This document shows positions 24,912 through 34,424 of a DNA stretch of 64,000 bases, piece after piece. The translations under genes and the position numbers were made by a program. The notes under the pieces were generated by a model that was not told the origin of the DNA, ran no database searches, and worked only from the letters and a program-made list of their open reading frames with translations. The stretch is from Aneurinibacillus sp. Ricciae_BoGa-3. GTDB lineage: Bacteria; Bacillota; Bacilli; Aneurinibacillales; Aneurinibacillaceae. The DNA lies in the NCBI RefSeq assembly GCF_028421645.1, contig NZ_CP116887.1:3536001-3600000 (forward strand), in the 5' to 3' direction. How positions within the stretch are numbered: position 1 is the first letter of the stretch; every line of letters starts with the position of its first letter.

Positions 24912-26504
24912 GTGTTGATTACGTTGAGAAAGAAACAGGAAGTCTTACTGATGTACTTAAGGGAGGCAAAGTCGCAAAGGGAGATTGCAAGAGAGACAGG
25001 GATTGACCGCAAGACGGTAAGCAAATATATAAAAGAATATGAGAATAAAAAGATTGAAGTGGAACAATGTGGTGATTCTGTACATACAGGAGAATTGATC
25101 CAGGAACTTGTGGAGGCCCCAAAGTATAAGGTGGGCATTCGTCAAAAGCGAGTGATGACGAAGGAAATAGAACAAAAGATAATACGATACCTTGAAGAAA
25201 ATGAACAAAAGCGGAAGAAAGGGCTGCGAAAACAACTAAAAAAACCTATTGATATTTTTGAAGCGCTAGAGGCAGAAGATATCGGAGTCATTTACAGTAC
25301 CGTCCTTCGGACCATCAGGCAGCTGGAGAAAAAAACAAAGGAAGCATTTATAAAAGGCACTTATCTACCCGGTGATATATGTGAATTCGACTGGGGCGAA
25401 GTGAAGGTCAAAATAGCGGGAAAATGGCGTAAGCTGCAGATGGCTGTTTTCACTTCGGCTTTTGGAAATTATCGCATGGCCTACCTGTTCATGACCCAGA
25501 AGATGGAGTGTTTCCAGGAAGCACATGCCCTCTTCTTCCAGAACACCGGCGGTGTTTACCAAACCATGGTCTACGACAATATGAGAGTCGCCGTCAAACG
25601 GTTTGTCGGAACTGAAAAGGAACCTACCGATGGGCTAATGAAGCTATCCCTGTATTATGGATTCAGACATCGCTTTTGTAATGTAAGGAAAGGAAATGAA
25701 AAAGGACACGTTGAGCGGAGCGTTGAGGTCGTTCGAAGAAAGGCGTTTGCTTTTCAGGATAGCTTTGCATCTTTGGAAGAAGCAAATGAATACTTAATGA
25801 AAGTCTGTGAGCGGCGAAACCGAAAATCCCAGCCATCCCAACAAAACCATACTGCCGAAGAGTGTCTGGAAATCGAGCAAGATGAATTCCTCCCCCTTCC
25901 CCCTCCATTCGATGCCGCACGAATCCAAAACGTGCGTGTCGACAAGTATTCGACGGTAGTAATTGATCAAAGCCATTATTCGGTCCCCGATCATTTGGTT
26001 GGCGAAATTGTAAAGGTGAAAGCCTACTCAAACCGGATTATTTTTTTCCACGAAGAAAAAAGAATAGCTGAGCATCTTCGCCTGACAGGATGCCATGAAT
26101 GGAGTGTGCACTTGGAGCATTATCTTGAAACACTAAAGAAAAAGCCTGGTGCATTAGCTGGTAGCACAGCATTACAACAGGCAGACAAAAAGATAAAATC
26201 AATTTATACGACTTATTATAGCAGTCGGGAGAAGGAATTTATAGAGTTGATGCAGTTTTTGAAGGAAGAATCAAGCATAGCCGAGATTGAACAGAGCATC
26301 ACGAAACTCAAAAAGATCAATGCAAGCCATGTGACGACGGATAAGATAAAGATTCTTTGTGCCAAAAACAGAGAGATAAAGCCTCTTGACTCTGCCCTTT
26401 CAAAGGAAACAAAGGACATCAGTGAACAATCGAAAGCACATTTGAAAATGTACGATGCCCTGTTCAAGACGGAAGAAGTAGGGAACAAGGAGGCCATCGC
26501 ATGA
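24912..26504 (+). CDS. istA: IS21 transposase IstA
   Basis: 530-aa transposase. The N-terminal helix-turn-helix is SQREIARETGIDRKTVSKYI. The DDE core has Asp in CEFDWGEVKV, Asp in VYDNMRVAVKRF and Glu in EKGHVERSVEVVRRKAF, and the Mu-type C-terminal domain follows. Start ambiguous: GTG 24912, TTG 24915 or TTG 24924. It ends with ATGA overlapping istB. Confidence 0.92.
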   Translation: MLITLRKKQEVLLMYLREAKSQREIARETGIDRKTVSKYIKEYENKKIEVEQCGDSVHTGELIQELVEAPKYKVGIRQKRVMTKEIEQKIIRYLEENEQKRKKGLRKQLKKPIDIFEALEAEDIGVIYSTVLRTIRQLEKKTKEAFIKGTYLPGDICEFDWGEVKVKIAGKWRKLQMAVFTSAFGNYRMAYLFMTQKMECFQEAHALFFQNTGGVYQTMVYDNMRVAVKRFVGTEKEPTDGLMKLSLYYGFRHRFCNVRKGNEKGHVERSVEVVRRKAFAFQDSFASLEEANEYLMKVCERRNRKSQPSQQNHTAEECLEIEQDEFLPLPPPFDAARIQNVRVDKYSTVVIDQSHYSVPDHLVGEIVKVKAYSNRIIFFHEEKRIAEHLRLTGCHEWSVHLEHYLETLKKKPGALAGSTALQQADKKIKSIYTTYYSSREKEFIELMQFLKEESSIAEIEQSITKLKKINASHVTTDKIKILCAKNREIKPLDSALSKETKDISEQSKAHLKMYDALFKTEEVGNKEAIA

Positions 26505-27274
26505 GCAAACAGAAGGAATGGGCGGAAGAAATCTTCAATTACAGCAAGGATCTTAGGCTCCCCATCGTCCGCCAGTGCTTCCAGGAACTGATCAAAGAGG
26601 CGAATCAAAAGGATGCGAGCTATGAGGAATTCCTGGCAGCCTTATTGCAAAAAGAGTGGGACTCCCGACAGGATTCCGCGCAATACAACAGGATCCGGAG
26701 GGCTGAGTTCCCTTATAAGAAGCATTTGGAGGATCTATCGGTGTATGATTTGCCGGAAGATGCCCAAAAGAAATACAAGCGTTTGAAGACCCTTGAATTC
26801 ATCAAGGAAGGCAGGAACCTCATCCTAGCCGGAAACCCCGGAACCGGAAAGACACATATGGCAATAGGCTTAGGGATGAAGGCGTGTGTAGAGGGTTATA
26901 AGGTTTGGTTCACGACCGTCCCACTATTGATCAACCAAATCAAGGAGTGCCGGTCCGAGAGGACCCTTCGGGCTTTCCAGAAACGCTTTGAGAAATACGA
27001 CTTGGTCATCGCTGACGAGATGGGATATATCTCCTTCGACAAGGAAGGGGCGGAATTATTGTTCACGCACCTCTCTCTCCGTGCGGGGCAGAAATCCACC
27101 ATCATCACAACAAACCTATCATTTGAGAGATGGGAGGAAATATTCCAGGATCCCGTGATGACGGCAGCCATGATTGACCGGCTTACCCACCAGGCTTATC
27201 TTGTCAATATGAACGGGAATTCCTATCGAATGAAACAAACCAAGGAATGGCTGGAAAAGCAGCAACTGGTGTAG
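26501..27274 (+). CDS. istB: IS21 helper ATPase IstB
   Basis: 257-aa AAA+ ATPase. Walker A GNPGTGKTH is at residues 111-119, Walker B is LVIADEMGY, and the IstB signature FTHLSLRAGQKSTIITTN is present. It assists target capture by IstA. The start overlaps the istA stop by 4 nt. Confidence 0.93.
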   Translation: MSKQKEWAEEIFNYSKDLRLPIVRQCFQELIKEANQKDASYEEFLAALLQKEWDSRQDSAQYNRIRRAEFPYKKHLEDLSVYDLPEDAQKKYKRLKTLEFIKEGRNLILAGNPGTGKTHMAIGLGMKACVEGYKVWFTTVPLLINQIKECRSERTLRAFQKRFEKYDLVIADEMGYISFDKEGAELLFTHLSLRAGQKSTIITTNLSFERWEEIFQDPVMTAAMIDRLTHQAYLVNMNGNSYRMKQTKEWLEKQQLV

Positions 27275-27624
27275 CGGAAACCGAAAGTTGATGAATGAAT
27301 TACTAACCAAGTTGGAATACTTCCCTTTCTAATGGAAAAATAGACATTCCTGCGCCTAAACGGAAAACTTAGGCGGGGGAATTTTAAATGATTAAGTGGG
27401 GGAATTTTGAGTTGACAAATACAGGAGACGGAGCTAAGGTAGCGATTAACGTTATTTCTGAAATAAACGGAGAACGTTACGTGGACCACGATGTGCTAAA
27501 AGCATAATTGAATGCCGCAAGATGTTTGATTTTCTGAACGCTATATTTATTTTAAAAATAAGCGTAAGGAGTTCTTATTCTTGCACTAAGTTAATTATTG
27601 GAAAAAATTACGAAGGAGAAAAAA

Positions 27625-28011
27625 ATGATTAATCTTGGACTTTTAATTATACGTTTAGTTGTAGGTCTAACCTTTGTAGGACACGGTGCACAAAAATTGT
27701 TTGGGTGGTTTGGAGGAGCTGGCTTAAAAGGTACCGCAGGGTGGTTGGAATCCATTGGCGCCAAACCAGGCATGCTCATGGCAGTCCTCGCAGGAGCAGG
27801 TGAATTTGTCGGAGGACTTCTGTTTGCGGCAGGCGTTTTAACCCCCATTGGGGCCGCTCTTATCGTCATTACGATGCTCGTATCGATTTTTACTGTACAT
27901 GGTAAAAATGGATACTGGGCAACAGAAGGTGGATTTGAGTACAATCTTGTTTTGATTGCTGTGGCAGTTGGTATAGCCTTGATTGGTCCTGGTTCTTATG
28001 TTCTTTTCTAA
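27625..28011 (+). CDS. DoxX-family membrane protein
   Basis: 128-aa DoxX protein (LLIIRLVVGLTFVGHGAQKLFGWFGG, AGEFVGGLLFAAGVLTPIGAA, GGFEYNLVLIAVAVGIALIGPG). ATG 27625 with RBS GAAGGAG is preferred to a TTG 27 bases earlier. It was next to the FAD oxidoreductase before the IS21 insertion; a flavoprotein with DoxX is a recurring redox-stress pair. It resembles the DoxX at 18630 more than the one at 16335. Confidence 0.85.
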   Translation: MINLGLLIIRLVVGLTFVGHGAQKLFGWFGGAGLKGTAGWLESIGAKPGMLMAVLAGAGEFVGGLLFAAGVLTPIGAALIVITMLVSIFTVHGKNGYWATEGGFEYNLVLIAVAVGIALIGPGSYVLF

Positions 28012-28092
28012 TTAACGTTGTTTGATATTAATATATTGTTGGCTATTTAATAACAATTTTAATATATTTTTATTGAAAATATATATTACTGC

Positions 28093-28132
28093 AAAAGGAG
28101 AAAATGAATCAAAATTGATTTTCTCCTTTTTT
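28093..28132 (+). terminator. Terminator of the third doxX
   Basis: 13-bp stem AAAAGGAGAAAAT (28093-28105) / ATTTTCTCCTTTT (28118-28130), with a T tail. It also works from the other side. Confidence 0.8.
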
Positions 28133-28274
28133 GTCTACCTAACTCCCGCTTAGTTAAGTAAAGAATTTACGTTAACAACAATAATTTTTGTGAAAAGAGC
28201 CATAAGTTAAGATAACCGATTATACCCAGGACTGGGCGAGCCTTTTCTTCTGGGAAGGGACATGTATGTCGGCA

Positions 28275-28883
28275 TTAACTTAACTTTCCTTTTCTATGAC
28301 AAGGAAGAGGAATCCGCCATTGATAACGAATTGCAAACATCCGACTAACCACGACAACAATCACCATTAAAGTGAGCTCGATTGGATTTGTCCAATCTAA
28401 CCATATACAAACTGCACAAAACATTGTTAACACAGCATGAATCTCTTCTTTCAAAGCCAGTGGTTTCCGACCCGCTAACAAATCTCGAACCATTCCCCCT
28501 CCCACTCCAGTAAACATGGAGGCTAAAACAATAACTCCCAAGCTATCATGAACTTGTTTCGCCGATAATGCACCTTGAATAGCGAAAGAGGCAAGTCCGA
28601 TCGAGTCAAAAAACAAGCCCCATCGTTTCCAATGATGAATCCATCTAATTGGCAACAATACGATAATCGTTAGTGTGATTAAAACCGTTAAAATCGTAAA
28701 ACGATCCCATATGCCTGAAATAGGAATTCCAATAATTAAGTTTCGGATCACAGCTCCTCCAAATGAGGTTGTTAATCCTAACACATAAACTCCAATGAAG
28801 GAGTATCTAGCTGCAAGTGCCACAAAAGCACCACTGGCAGCATAGGCAATAATCCCGATGATATGTAACACCATCCAGGACAT
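28275..28883 (-). CDS. TRIC-type/UPF0126 membrane protein (YvgT-like)
   Basis: 202-aa membrane protein of the UPF0126/bacterial TRIC cation-channel family. It has two repeats each of three helices, with glycine-rich motifs ASGAFVALAARYSFIGVYVLGLTTSFGGAVIRNL and GVGGGMVRDLLAGRKP. It probably forms a trimeric monovalent-cation channel. RBS GGGGGC ahead of ATG 28883. It is monocistronic. Confidence 0.85.
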   Translation of the reverse strand: MSWMVLHIIGIIAYAASGAFVALAARYSFIGVYVLGLTTSFGGAVIRNLIIGIPISGIWDRFTILTVLITLTIIVLLPIRWIHHWKRWGLFFDSIGLASFAIQGALSAKQVHDSLGVIVLASMFTGVGGGMVRDLLAGRKPLALKEEIHAVLTMFCAVCIWLDWTNPIELTLMVIVVVVSRMFAIRYQWRIPLPCHRKGKLS

Positions 28884-29066
28884 AGTTAAAAGCCCCCAAT
28901 CCTATTATAAAAGTAACCCTGCCATCGAGTGAAACGTCTCTAATAAAGATGTATTATACACCTAAGAAAAATAATAATCTGTGATAAGTTTATGAATAAA
29001 ATTGAAATGTAAATATTTAAAGCAATATTCATTAATTTATTTTGTAGCAATAGGTACGCAGGAAAT

Positions 29067-29095
29067 AAAAAAGTCGGCTTAAATCGCCGATTTTT
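29067..29095. terminator. Hairpin terminator
   Basis: Imperfect stem AAAAGTCGGC / GCCGATTTTT flanked by A and T runs, in the gap 28884-29246. No gene is supported in that gap. Confidence 0.55.
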
Positions 29096-29246
29096 AATGG
29101 AAGTGAGTTTTTGTTTCCCCATAAAAGTTTTTAGTCTGGTCTACGCGGCCCACGTTGGCAGGGTAACATCTCTTGAATCCTTTGATTATTATGTTCAGCA
29201 TTTTGCCTGGTATCCATAATAGTTGGCCTCTTAGGAACGTAAAAAA

Positions 29247-29277
29247 AAGCCTTAAGATTGTCAAAGGCAATCTTAAG
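29247..29277 (-). terminator. Terminator of the Mur/deacetylase unit
   Basis: 10-bp stem CTTAAGATTG (29251-29260) / CAATCTTAAG (29268-29277); on the minus strand it is followed by GC and eight T residues. It overlaps the stop codon of the deacetylase remnant. Confidence 0.85.
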
Positions 29278-29788
29278 CGTTTATCAAGCAAGAACTAAAC
29301 GTCGTACACCCCTTTATAAGAGAAAAACGAAGCAGTTCTTTATATGGGGAAAGAACTTCTGTTATCGTTCCTATTTTATATGATTTTTCATGTGCTGCAT
29401 CCAGCATTGCAGGTAATGCTTTAATGCTGGACTCTGTTGGGTGCATAAGAATAAGAGAGCCATTTTTTAAATTAGGTATAATTCTCCTGGAAACCTCCTC
29501 AGGGTCTGTTATTTTCCAATCCAGTGTATCCAGTGTCGACAATATAGTAAGCATATTTTCTTGAGCTGCAAGATCAATAATTCTTTGATCAAAATAACCG
29601 TATGGAGGAGTAAACAATTTAGGTTTAAACGCTAGTTCCTTTTCTATAACTTGATTAGTTTTTCTCAATTCTAAGCGAATTTGCTCTGTAGAAAGAGTTC
29701 TCATATCAGGGTGAGTATATGCATGATTCCCAATTTAATGGCCTGCTTCACTTATTCTCCGAGCCTGCTCACCATATGTTCGACATTC
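29273..29788 (-). pseudogene. NodB-type polysaccharide deacetylase remnant
   Basis: The C-terminal 143 codons are well preserved (FTPPYGYFDQRI, LDTLDWK, SLILMHPTESSIKALPAML). Upstream in frame is EAGH-stop-IGNHAYTHPDM, where Glu of the GHEIGNH motif has become TAA (at about 29738). The part with the TFDDG motif is absent. It is the last gene of the minus-strand deacetylase-MurE-MurF run. An intact relative of the same type lies at 31452. Confidence 0.8.
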
Positions 29789-29866
29789 TTCCGCTCCTTT
29801 AGTTTATGCTATTGATAAACTCATGCAAAGTTAAAAAATAAGAGCTTCAACAATCTGCCATTAATC

Positions 29867-30994
29867 TTACAGTTGAGCAATATACTTTAATATATAAGCT
29901 ATAGTTTCTGTCATCTTTAATCCTTGTGATTTGTCATAACCCCTGTACCCTTTGATCAAAATTGTGGTTTTAGGTTCCAATAGCTTTACCAATGAGTTAT
30001 TCAAATCTTCTATAGAATAAAAATGTGTAAGTCGTTCCGGCGAAAAGCCCGCATCCATAGCTCCTTTCCCAATTTGTTCTGCATCATCTCCTATCGTATA
30101 CAGATAATCTATGTTGTTGTTAGCCGCGTACTTACCTACATCATTGTGTAATGATAGAGAACAATCGCCCAAACCCAACATAGACCCAAAAACAACGATA
30201 TTTTTGCCTTTTCCAATTTGTACAAGCACATCAATAGCTGCTTTCATGGCACAAGGCTTCGCATTATAACTATCATCAATTAATGTAATTTCTCGCTTTA
30301 AGGAATGAACATTTAGTCTACCATAGGTTCTATAATACGTTTCCAATCCAATTTGAATGTCGGTGGCGGCAAATCCTAACTGATGCGTGATAGCGATTGC
30401 AAATAAGGCATTAACGACGTTGTGAACACCAAAAATTGGAATATAGAAGTTGTGATTCATTCCCTCAAGATTAACTTGAAAAACCATTCCGTTATGCGTG
30501 TAATTTACCTCAAATGCTTGACAATTCGAATGATTGAGTATACCCACTGTAAAAATTTTACCAGCGAATTCTTTTGTTTCAAGTAATTTTGAATTTGTAT
30601 CGTCTGCATTTAAAAACAATAAACCATCTGGTTTCATCCCTTTAATTAACTCTGATTTAGCTAAAGCTATTCCTTTTACTTTATCGTTAAAATTGCCAAT
30701 ATGTGCGGTACCAACATTGGTTATAATTCCTATATTCGGTTGAATCAGTTTACAGTGCTGAGTAATGTTCCCTGAATGTGTCATACCGTATTCCAGAACA
30801 ATGGCCTCATACGTATCATTAATTTGGTTTACATATTGAGAGGTGTACCATACATCATTTCCATTTTCTATTGACTTAAAAGTTTTCCGTCGTCTTTGTA
30901 GGATCGAAGCAATCATTTCTTTCGTAGTGGTTTTTCCTGAACTTCCCGTAATTGCAATAATGGGCTTCTCAGTATCCCTCACTCGAGATACCAT
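29867..30994 (-). CDS. MurF-like Mur ligase family protein
   Basis: 375-aa protein with the ATP-binding motif GSSGKTTTKEM (residues 17-27) and the Mur central-domain signatures (NVGTAHIGNF, FGVHNVVNALFAIA, IDDSYNAKPCAMKAAIDVL). It lacks the N-terminal UDP-substrate domain of true MurF (about 450 aa), so it probably ligates an amino acid or small acid to a different carrier. AAAGGAG abuts ATG 30994, so GTG 30982 is a possible alternative start. It lies among deacetylases and CgeB-like glycosyltransferases and is downstream of a MurE-like remnant, so a role in modifying a surface or spore glycan is plausible. Confidence 0.75.
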   Translation of the reverse strand: MVSRVRDTEKPIIAITGSSGKTTTKEMIASILQRRRKTFKSIENGNDVWYTSQYVNQINDTYEAIVLEYGMTHSGNITQHCKLIQPNIGIITNVGTAHIGNFNDKVKGIALAKSELIKGMKPDGLLFLNADDTNSKLLETKEFAGKIFTVGILNHSNCQAFEVNYTHNGMVFQVNLEGMNHNFYIPIFGVHNVVNALFAIAITHQLGFAATDIQIGLETYYRTYGRLNVHSLKREITLIDDSYNAKPCAMKAAIDVLVQIGKGKNIVVFGSMLGLGDCSLSLHNDVGKYAANNNIDYLYTIGDDAEQIGKGAMDAGFSPERLTHFYSIEDLNNSLVKLLEPKTTILIKGYRGYDKSQGLKMTETIAYILKYIAQL

Positions 30995-31049
30995 CTCCTT
31001 TTATTTAATTATCATAAAAAACCAGAAACTTTTGTTTCAAAAAAATTTA

Positions 31050-31440
31050 TTAAAATCCATATTTCTTTTTGATCGCTTCCCTCGCGACTTGCCTATCGTC
31101 AAATTGTAACATATTGTTTTCAATGATTTGATATGTTCTATGACCTTTTCCTGCAATAAGTAAACAGGTTGTATTCGATGCCTGTTCTATTATTGGAGTA
31201 GTTCCTTTAAAAGTATGAACGGTAAATGAAGTTCCGTTTTGTTTTAACTGAATATCTGTTGCTTGAACATCTGATTTATCATCAATTCCATAAGTAATTA
31301 CCTGGGCGGAGGTAATGTGTTCATAAAACTCGGAGGCTTTATCATCACGGTTTAAAATTAAAAATGTTTCGTTTTCGCCATAAGTGCTTGTAACCTTTGT
31401 TTATGCCCTTTTTATAGTTCCAACCCATAAGTTTGCCTTA
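31050..31440 (-). pseudogene. MurE-like ligase remnant
   Basis: A reading frame with one internal stop (TAA at 31401-31403) encodes LILNRDDKASEFYEHI...TYGIDD, part of the MurE central domain. It then fuses straight to a MurE C-terminal end, LLIAGKGHRTYQIIENN...FDDRQVAREAIKKKYGF. The middle and the N-terminal part are gone. It sits between the deacetylase and MurF-like genes, so the operon once had a MurE/MurF-type pair. Confidence 0.75.
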
Positions 31441-31451
31441 AAGAAAAAGAA

Positions 31452-32084
31452 TTATATCTGTTCCTCATTAATCAATTCTGACACTGTAACAAATTCCAAA
31501 CCTTTTTGGCGTAAACCGTCAATTATGTTTGGTAGAGCTTTATGTGTTTGTTGTGCAGTATCACTTGCATGCATCAAAATGATAACACCCGGTCTTGCTT
31601 TTGAAAGCACTCGCTCAATAATTACATCCACTCCAGGGTTCATCCAATCCAAAGAATCAGCTGACCAATGAATGGTGGTATAGCCCATTTCACTAAGTTT
31701 ATCTAGTACCCTGTAATCAAAATCTCCATTCGGAGTCCGTATTAATGTTGGCCTTACTTGAGTATTATTAAATATAATTTCTTCCGCTTTCCTTACTTGT
31801 TCTTCAATCCATTTATTATCATACTCAGTATAATTGTAATGATTATGCCCATGAGAACCTATTTCATATCCCATTTCTTTAACGCGTTTGCCGACTTCAG
31901 GAAAAGACATTAATACAGGGGACGATAAGAAGAATGTTGACTTCTTTACACTTTTTTCCTCTAAAACATGCAGAACCTTTTCAAATGTTTGATGACCATT
32001 CCCTATATCAAAAGTTAAAGCAATATTATTTTTTTTTGTTTTGATATCATAATAGACTTTCTTTTTACCGTCTTTATAATTCAT
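31452..32084 (-). CDS. NodB-type polysaccharide deacetylase
   Basis: 210-aa deacetylase. Motif 1 is TFDIG (residues 24-28) in place of TFDDG, as in PdaB/YlxY-like proteins; motif 2 is SHGHNHYNY; motif 3 is RTPNGDFDYR; the end has ILMHAS. Loss of the second motif-1 aspartate may weaken or change metal binding. No signal peptide is apparent. RBS AAGGAGTG ahead of ATG 32084. It is the first gene of the minus-strand run and divergent from the CgeB-like genes. Confidence 0.8.
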   Translation of the reverse strand: MNYKDGKKKVYYDIKTKKNNIALTFDIGNGHQTFEKVLHVLEEKSVKKSTFFLSSPVLMSFPEVGKRVKEMGYEIGSHGHNHYNYTEYDNKWIEEQVRKAEEIIFNNTQVRPTLIRTPNGDFDYRVLDKLSEMGYTTIHWSADSLDWMNPGVDVIIERVLSKARPGVIILMHASDTAQQTHKALPNIIDGLRQKGLEFVTVSELINEEQI

Positions 32085-32324
32085 TTTTTCACTCCTTAAC
32101 GAGCATTTAAAATAAATTATGCAAAAGAAATTAAAAACGATTAGACACTTTGCATTAAAGCATAATAATTTATTTGAATAAAACTAACATCAACCAAGGC
32201 ACTTCACCTGTCAATTCAGTTTTCCAAAACACATTTTCAATCGCGTTATCGTATTATAGAATTGGCACACCTGAAATAAAGGAACATGATAATAAAATAC
32301 TGCTTTTTTTCATAGGGGGACAGT
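32085..32324. other. Divergent intergenic region of the CgeB/Mur locus
   Basis: 240 bp, AT-rich, between the minus-strand deacetylase and the first CgeB-like gene. Both transcripts must start here. GTATTATAG near 32250 is the best -10-like word on the plus strand, but I see no convincing -35 partner. Confidence 0.35.
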
Positions 32325-33317
32325 ATGAAAGTTCTTTTTTTGGAAAGTCATCCAATGTGGATCCATGGTCTTCCTAATGGATTTAAAGATTTGGAGCACA
32401 AGGTGAAAATATCAGGCCCTCTAAATGACGAAAATTTACCGAATATAATTTCAGACTTTCAACCGGATTTAATTCTCTCAATGGGATGGGGTCCCGAAAA
32501 TGATTCTCCTTACAAACAAAATCGCTTATATAAGTTTGTAAAACAGTCTGGAATTCCTCATGTCTATTGGGCTACAGAAGATCCAACACATACTTTTACC
32601 TTTACCCTTCCTTATTTAGAAAGTGTTCAACCTGACTTTGTATTTACGATTTGCCCTTATAAAGTTAATGAATACAGAAAAATGGGCATTCAAGCGGCAC
32701 ATATGGATTTCGGGTTTCATTCCGCCGTTCATTTTCCATCTGGTTCTGTCCCTAACTATCAATGTAAACTTGCAGTTGTTGCAAATGCCTATCCAAACAA
32801 GTTAACGGAATATCCAAATCATTTCCGCCATACTTCTCTAAAAACCCTCATTCAGCCAATCATTGAATCTAATATAAGGATTGATTTTTGGGGAAATTAT
32901 TGGGATCAAATGAAGCAGCATCTTGGAAGTGAAATCCCGCTTGAATGGCAACATGGTTATCTTCATTATACCGAGGCCAATAAAGTTTATAGCTCCGCCG
33001 ATATTGTTATTGGTTTACAAAATCATCGAACACAGCTAACACAAAGGACTTATGAAGTTCTTGGATCAGGTGGGTTTCTACTCACCCAGGACACAGAGGA
33101 AGTTCGTAGGCTGTTTACAACTGGACAGGATTTAGTTGTTTCCTCATCTCCAGAAGAAACTCTTGATTTAGTTCGTTATTATCTAAACCATTCAGATGAA
33201 AAGGATGAGATTCGCATGAAAGGGCTGGAAACTGTGCAAAAGCACTCTTATAAAGCAAGGGCAGCATATATGATTAAAACCCTAAAGAATAAGGGAATTT
33301 TAAAGAATTACATTTAG
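32325..33317 (+). CDS. CgeB-like glycosyltransferase, copy 1
   Basis: 330-aa protein of the CgeB type (DUF3880-like N-terminus, glycosyltransferase-1-like C-terminal half). Features: [20 protein letters not shown] at the N-terminus, [23 protein letters not shown], and a C-terminal nucleotide-sugar region [37 protein letters not shown] 6 nt before ATG. CgeB helps glycosylate the B. subtilis spore surface. It is the first of three tandem paralogs, followed by a deacetylase. Confidence 0.8.
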   Translation: MKVLFLESHPMWIHGLPNGFKDLEHKVKISGPLNDENLPNIISDFQPDLILSMGWGPENDSPYKQNRLYKFVKQSGIPHVYWATEDPTHTFTFTLPYLESVQPDFVFTICPYKVNEYRKMGIQAAHMDFGFHSAVHFPSGSVPNYQCKLAVVANAYPNKLTEYPNHFRHTSLKTLIQPIIESNIRIDFWGNYWDQMKQHLGSEIPLEWQHGYLHYTEANKVYSSADIVIGLQNHRTQLTQRTYEVLGSGGFLLTQDTEEVRRLFTTGQDLVVSSSPEETLDLVRYYLNHSDEKDEIRMKGLETVQKHSYKARAAYMIKTLKNKGILKNYI

Positions 33318-33376
33318 TAACAACATCAGTTTAATAAGTGCCTTATTTATCTACAAGGAAGAGGTGCTAATAAGCA

Positions 33377-34372
33377 GTGCGTATCCTCTTTTTAGAGACA
33401 CATCCTATGTGGGTATTTGGCCTTCCCAATGGATTTAAAGATTTAGGTCACCATATTAAAATAATAGATCCAAACAAGGAGGAGTTATTAAAGGCCGCTC
33501 TCACACAATTCCAACCCAATCTTATTTTTAGTATGGGATGGACGCCAGCAAACGACACTCTTGAAAAGCAAGAGCGAATCGGAAACTATACACAACCTTC
33601 TGGCATTCCCCACATATATTGGGCTACAGAGGATCCTGGGTATACAGAAATTTTTTCTCTGCCTTATATAAAAAGAGCTAAGCCAGATTTTGTCTTTACT
33701 ATTTGTGAAGAAAAAATCGCTACTTATGAGGGTTTAGGAATAAGTGCCGCACATTTGGATTTTGGCTACCATCCAAGTGTTCATTATCCAACTAACCGAT
33801 TCAATCAATACACAAGTACAGCAGCACTTGTCGCCAACGGTTATCCTCAACTTTATGAAAAAGATCCTACCCATCAGCGGTTTATTTCACTTAAAGCTCT
33901 TGTAGTGCCTTTTTTAGATGAGGGAATCGACATAAACTTGTACGGTCGTTATTGGGACCAAATGAAAAGAATTTTTGAAAAGAACATTCCTTTAGATTGG
34001 ATAAAGAGCTATTTACCTTATCCAGAGGCAAATAAAGTATACAGCTCGGCTAAAATAGTTATTGGCGTGCAGAATAAAATGACGCAATTAACTCAGCGAA
34101 CATACGAAATTTTGGCATCTGGCGGATTTCTTCTTACAACTGACACTCCCGAAGTTAGAAGACATTTTATACCAGGTAAAGACTTAATTGTTTCCTCATC
34201 AAAGGAAGAGACATTACAATTGCTTCGTTACTATTTAAACAGACCCGATGAAAGACTAAAAATTTGCAAACGTGGCTTACAGTCCGTGAAAAAACACTCG
34301 TATACAATACGGGCAAAAATGGTCATAGAGACCCTATACAGAAGAAAGATTATTCCTTGTCATTTTTTATAG
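33377..34372 (+). CDS. CgeB-like glycosyltransferase, copy 2
   Basis: 331-aa paralog of copies 1 and 3 that starts with GTG 33377. The same blocks appear: [66 protein letters not shown] and LIVSSSKEETLQLLRYYLN. It diverges from its neighbours over most of its length, so the triplication is old; the three may add different sugars. It lies 59 bp after copy 1. Confidence 0.8.
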   Translation: MRILFLETHPMWVFGLPNGFKDLGHHIKIIDPNKEELLKAALTQFQPNLIFSMGWTPANDTLEKQERIGNYTQPSGIPHIYWATEDPGYTEIFSLPYIKRAKPDFVFTICEEKIATYEGLGISAAHLDFGYHPSVHYPTNRFNQYTSTAALVANGYPQLYEKDPTHQRFISLKALVVPFLDEGIDINLYGRYWDQMKRIFEKNIPLDWIKSYLPYPEANKVYSSAKIVIGVQNKMTQLTQRTYEILASGGFLLTTDTPEVRRHFIPGKDLIVSSSKEETLQLLRYYLNRPDERLKICKRGLQSVKKHSYTIRAKMVIETLYRRKIIPCHFL

Positions 34373-34424
34373 TGCATCTGATATTACTTGTTCTCTAAAT
34401 AATAAATGATAAAGGTGGACCGCG

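Larger units (their letters stand above)
24811..27423 (+). mobile_element. IS21-family insertion sequence (complete)
   Basis: 2613-bp element with TGTATC...AATACA ends and a 6-bp target duplication GGAGAC at 24805-24810 and 27424-27429. It carries istA and istB with a 4-nt overlap, both intact. It disrupts the FAD oxidoreductase gene. Confidence 0.9.
24325..27507 (+). pseudogene. FAD-dependent oxidoreductase split by an IS21 element
   Basis: ATG 24325 (RBS AAGGAG) begins a small thioredoxin-reductase-like flavoprotein: IAIIGAGPAGASAAL for FAD, and IWAAGTIAGVSVHTIITAGD near the C-terminus. After codon 162 an IS21 element intervenes. Reading resumes at 27430 as GAKVAINVISEINGERYVDHD and ends at TAA 27505-27507. 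Removing the IS and one copy of the duplicated GGAGAC restores a single 187-aa frame with no other change, so the insertion is recent. RBS, start and body are otherwise intact. Substrate unknown. Confidence 0.88.
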
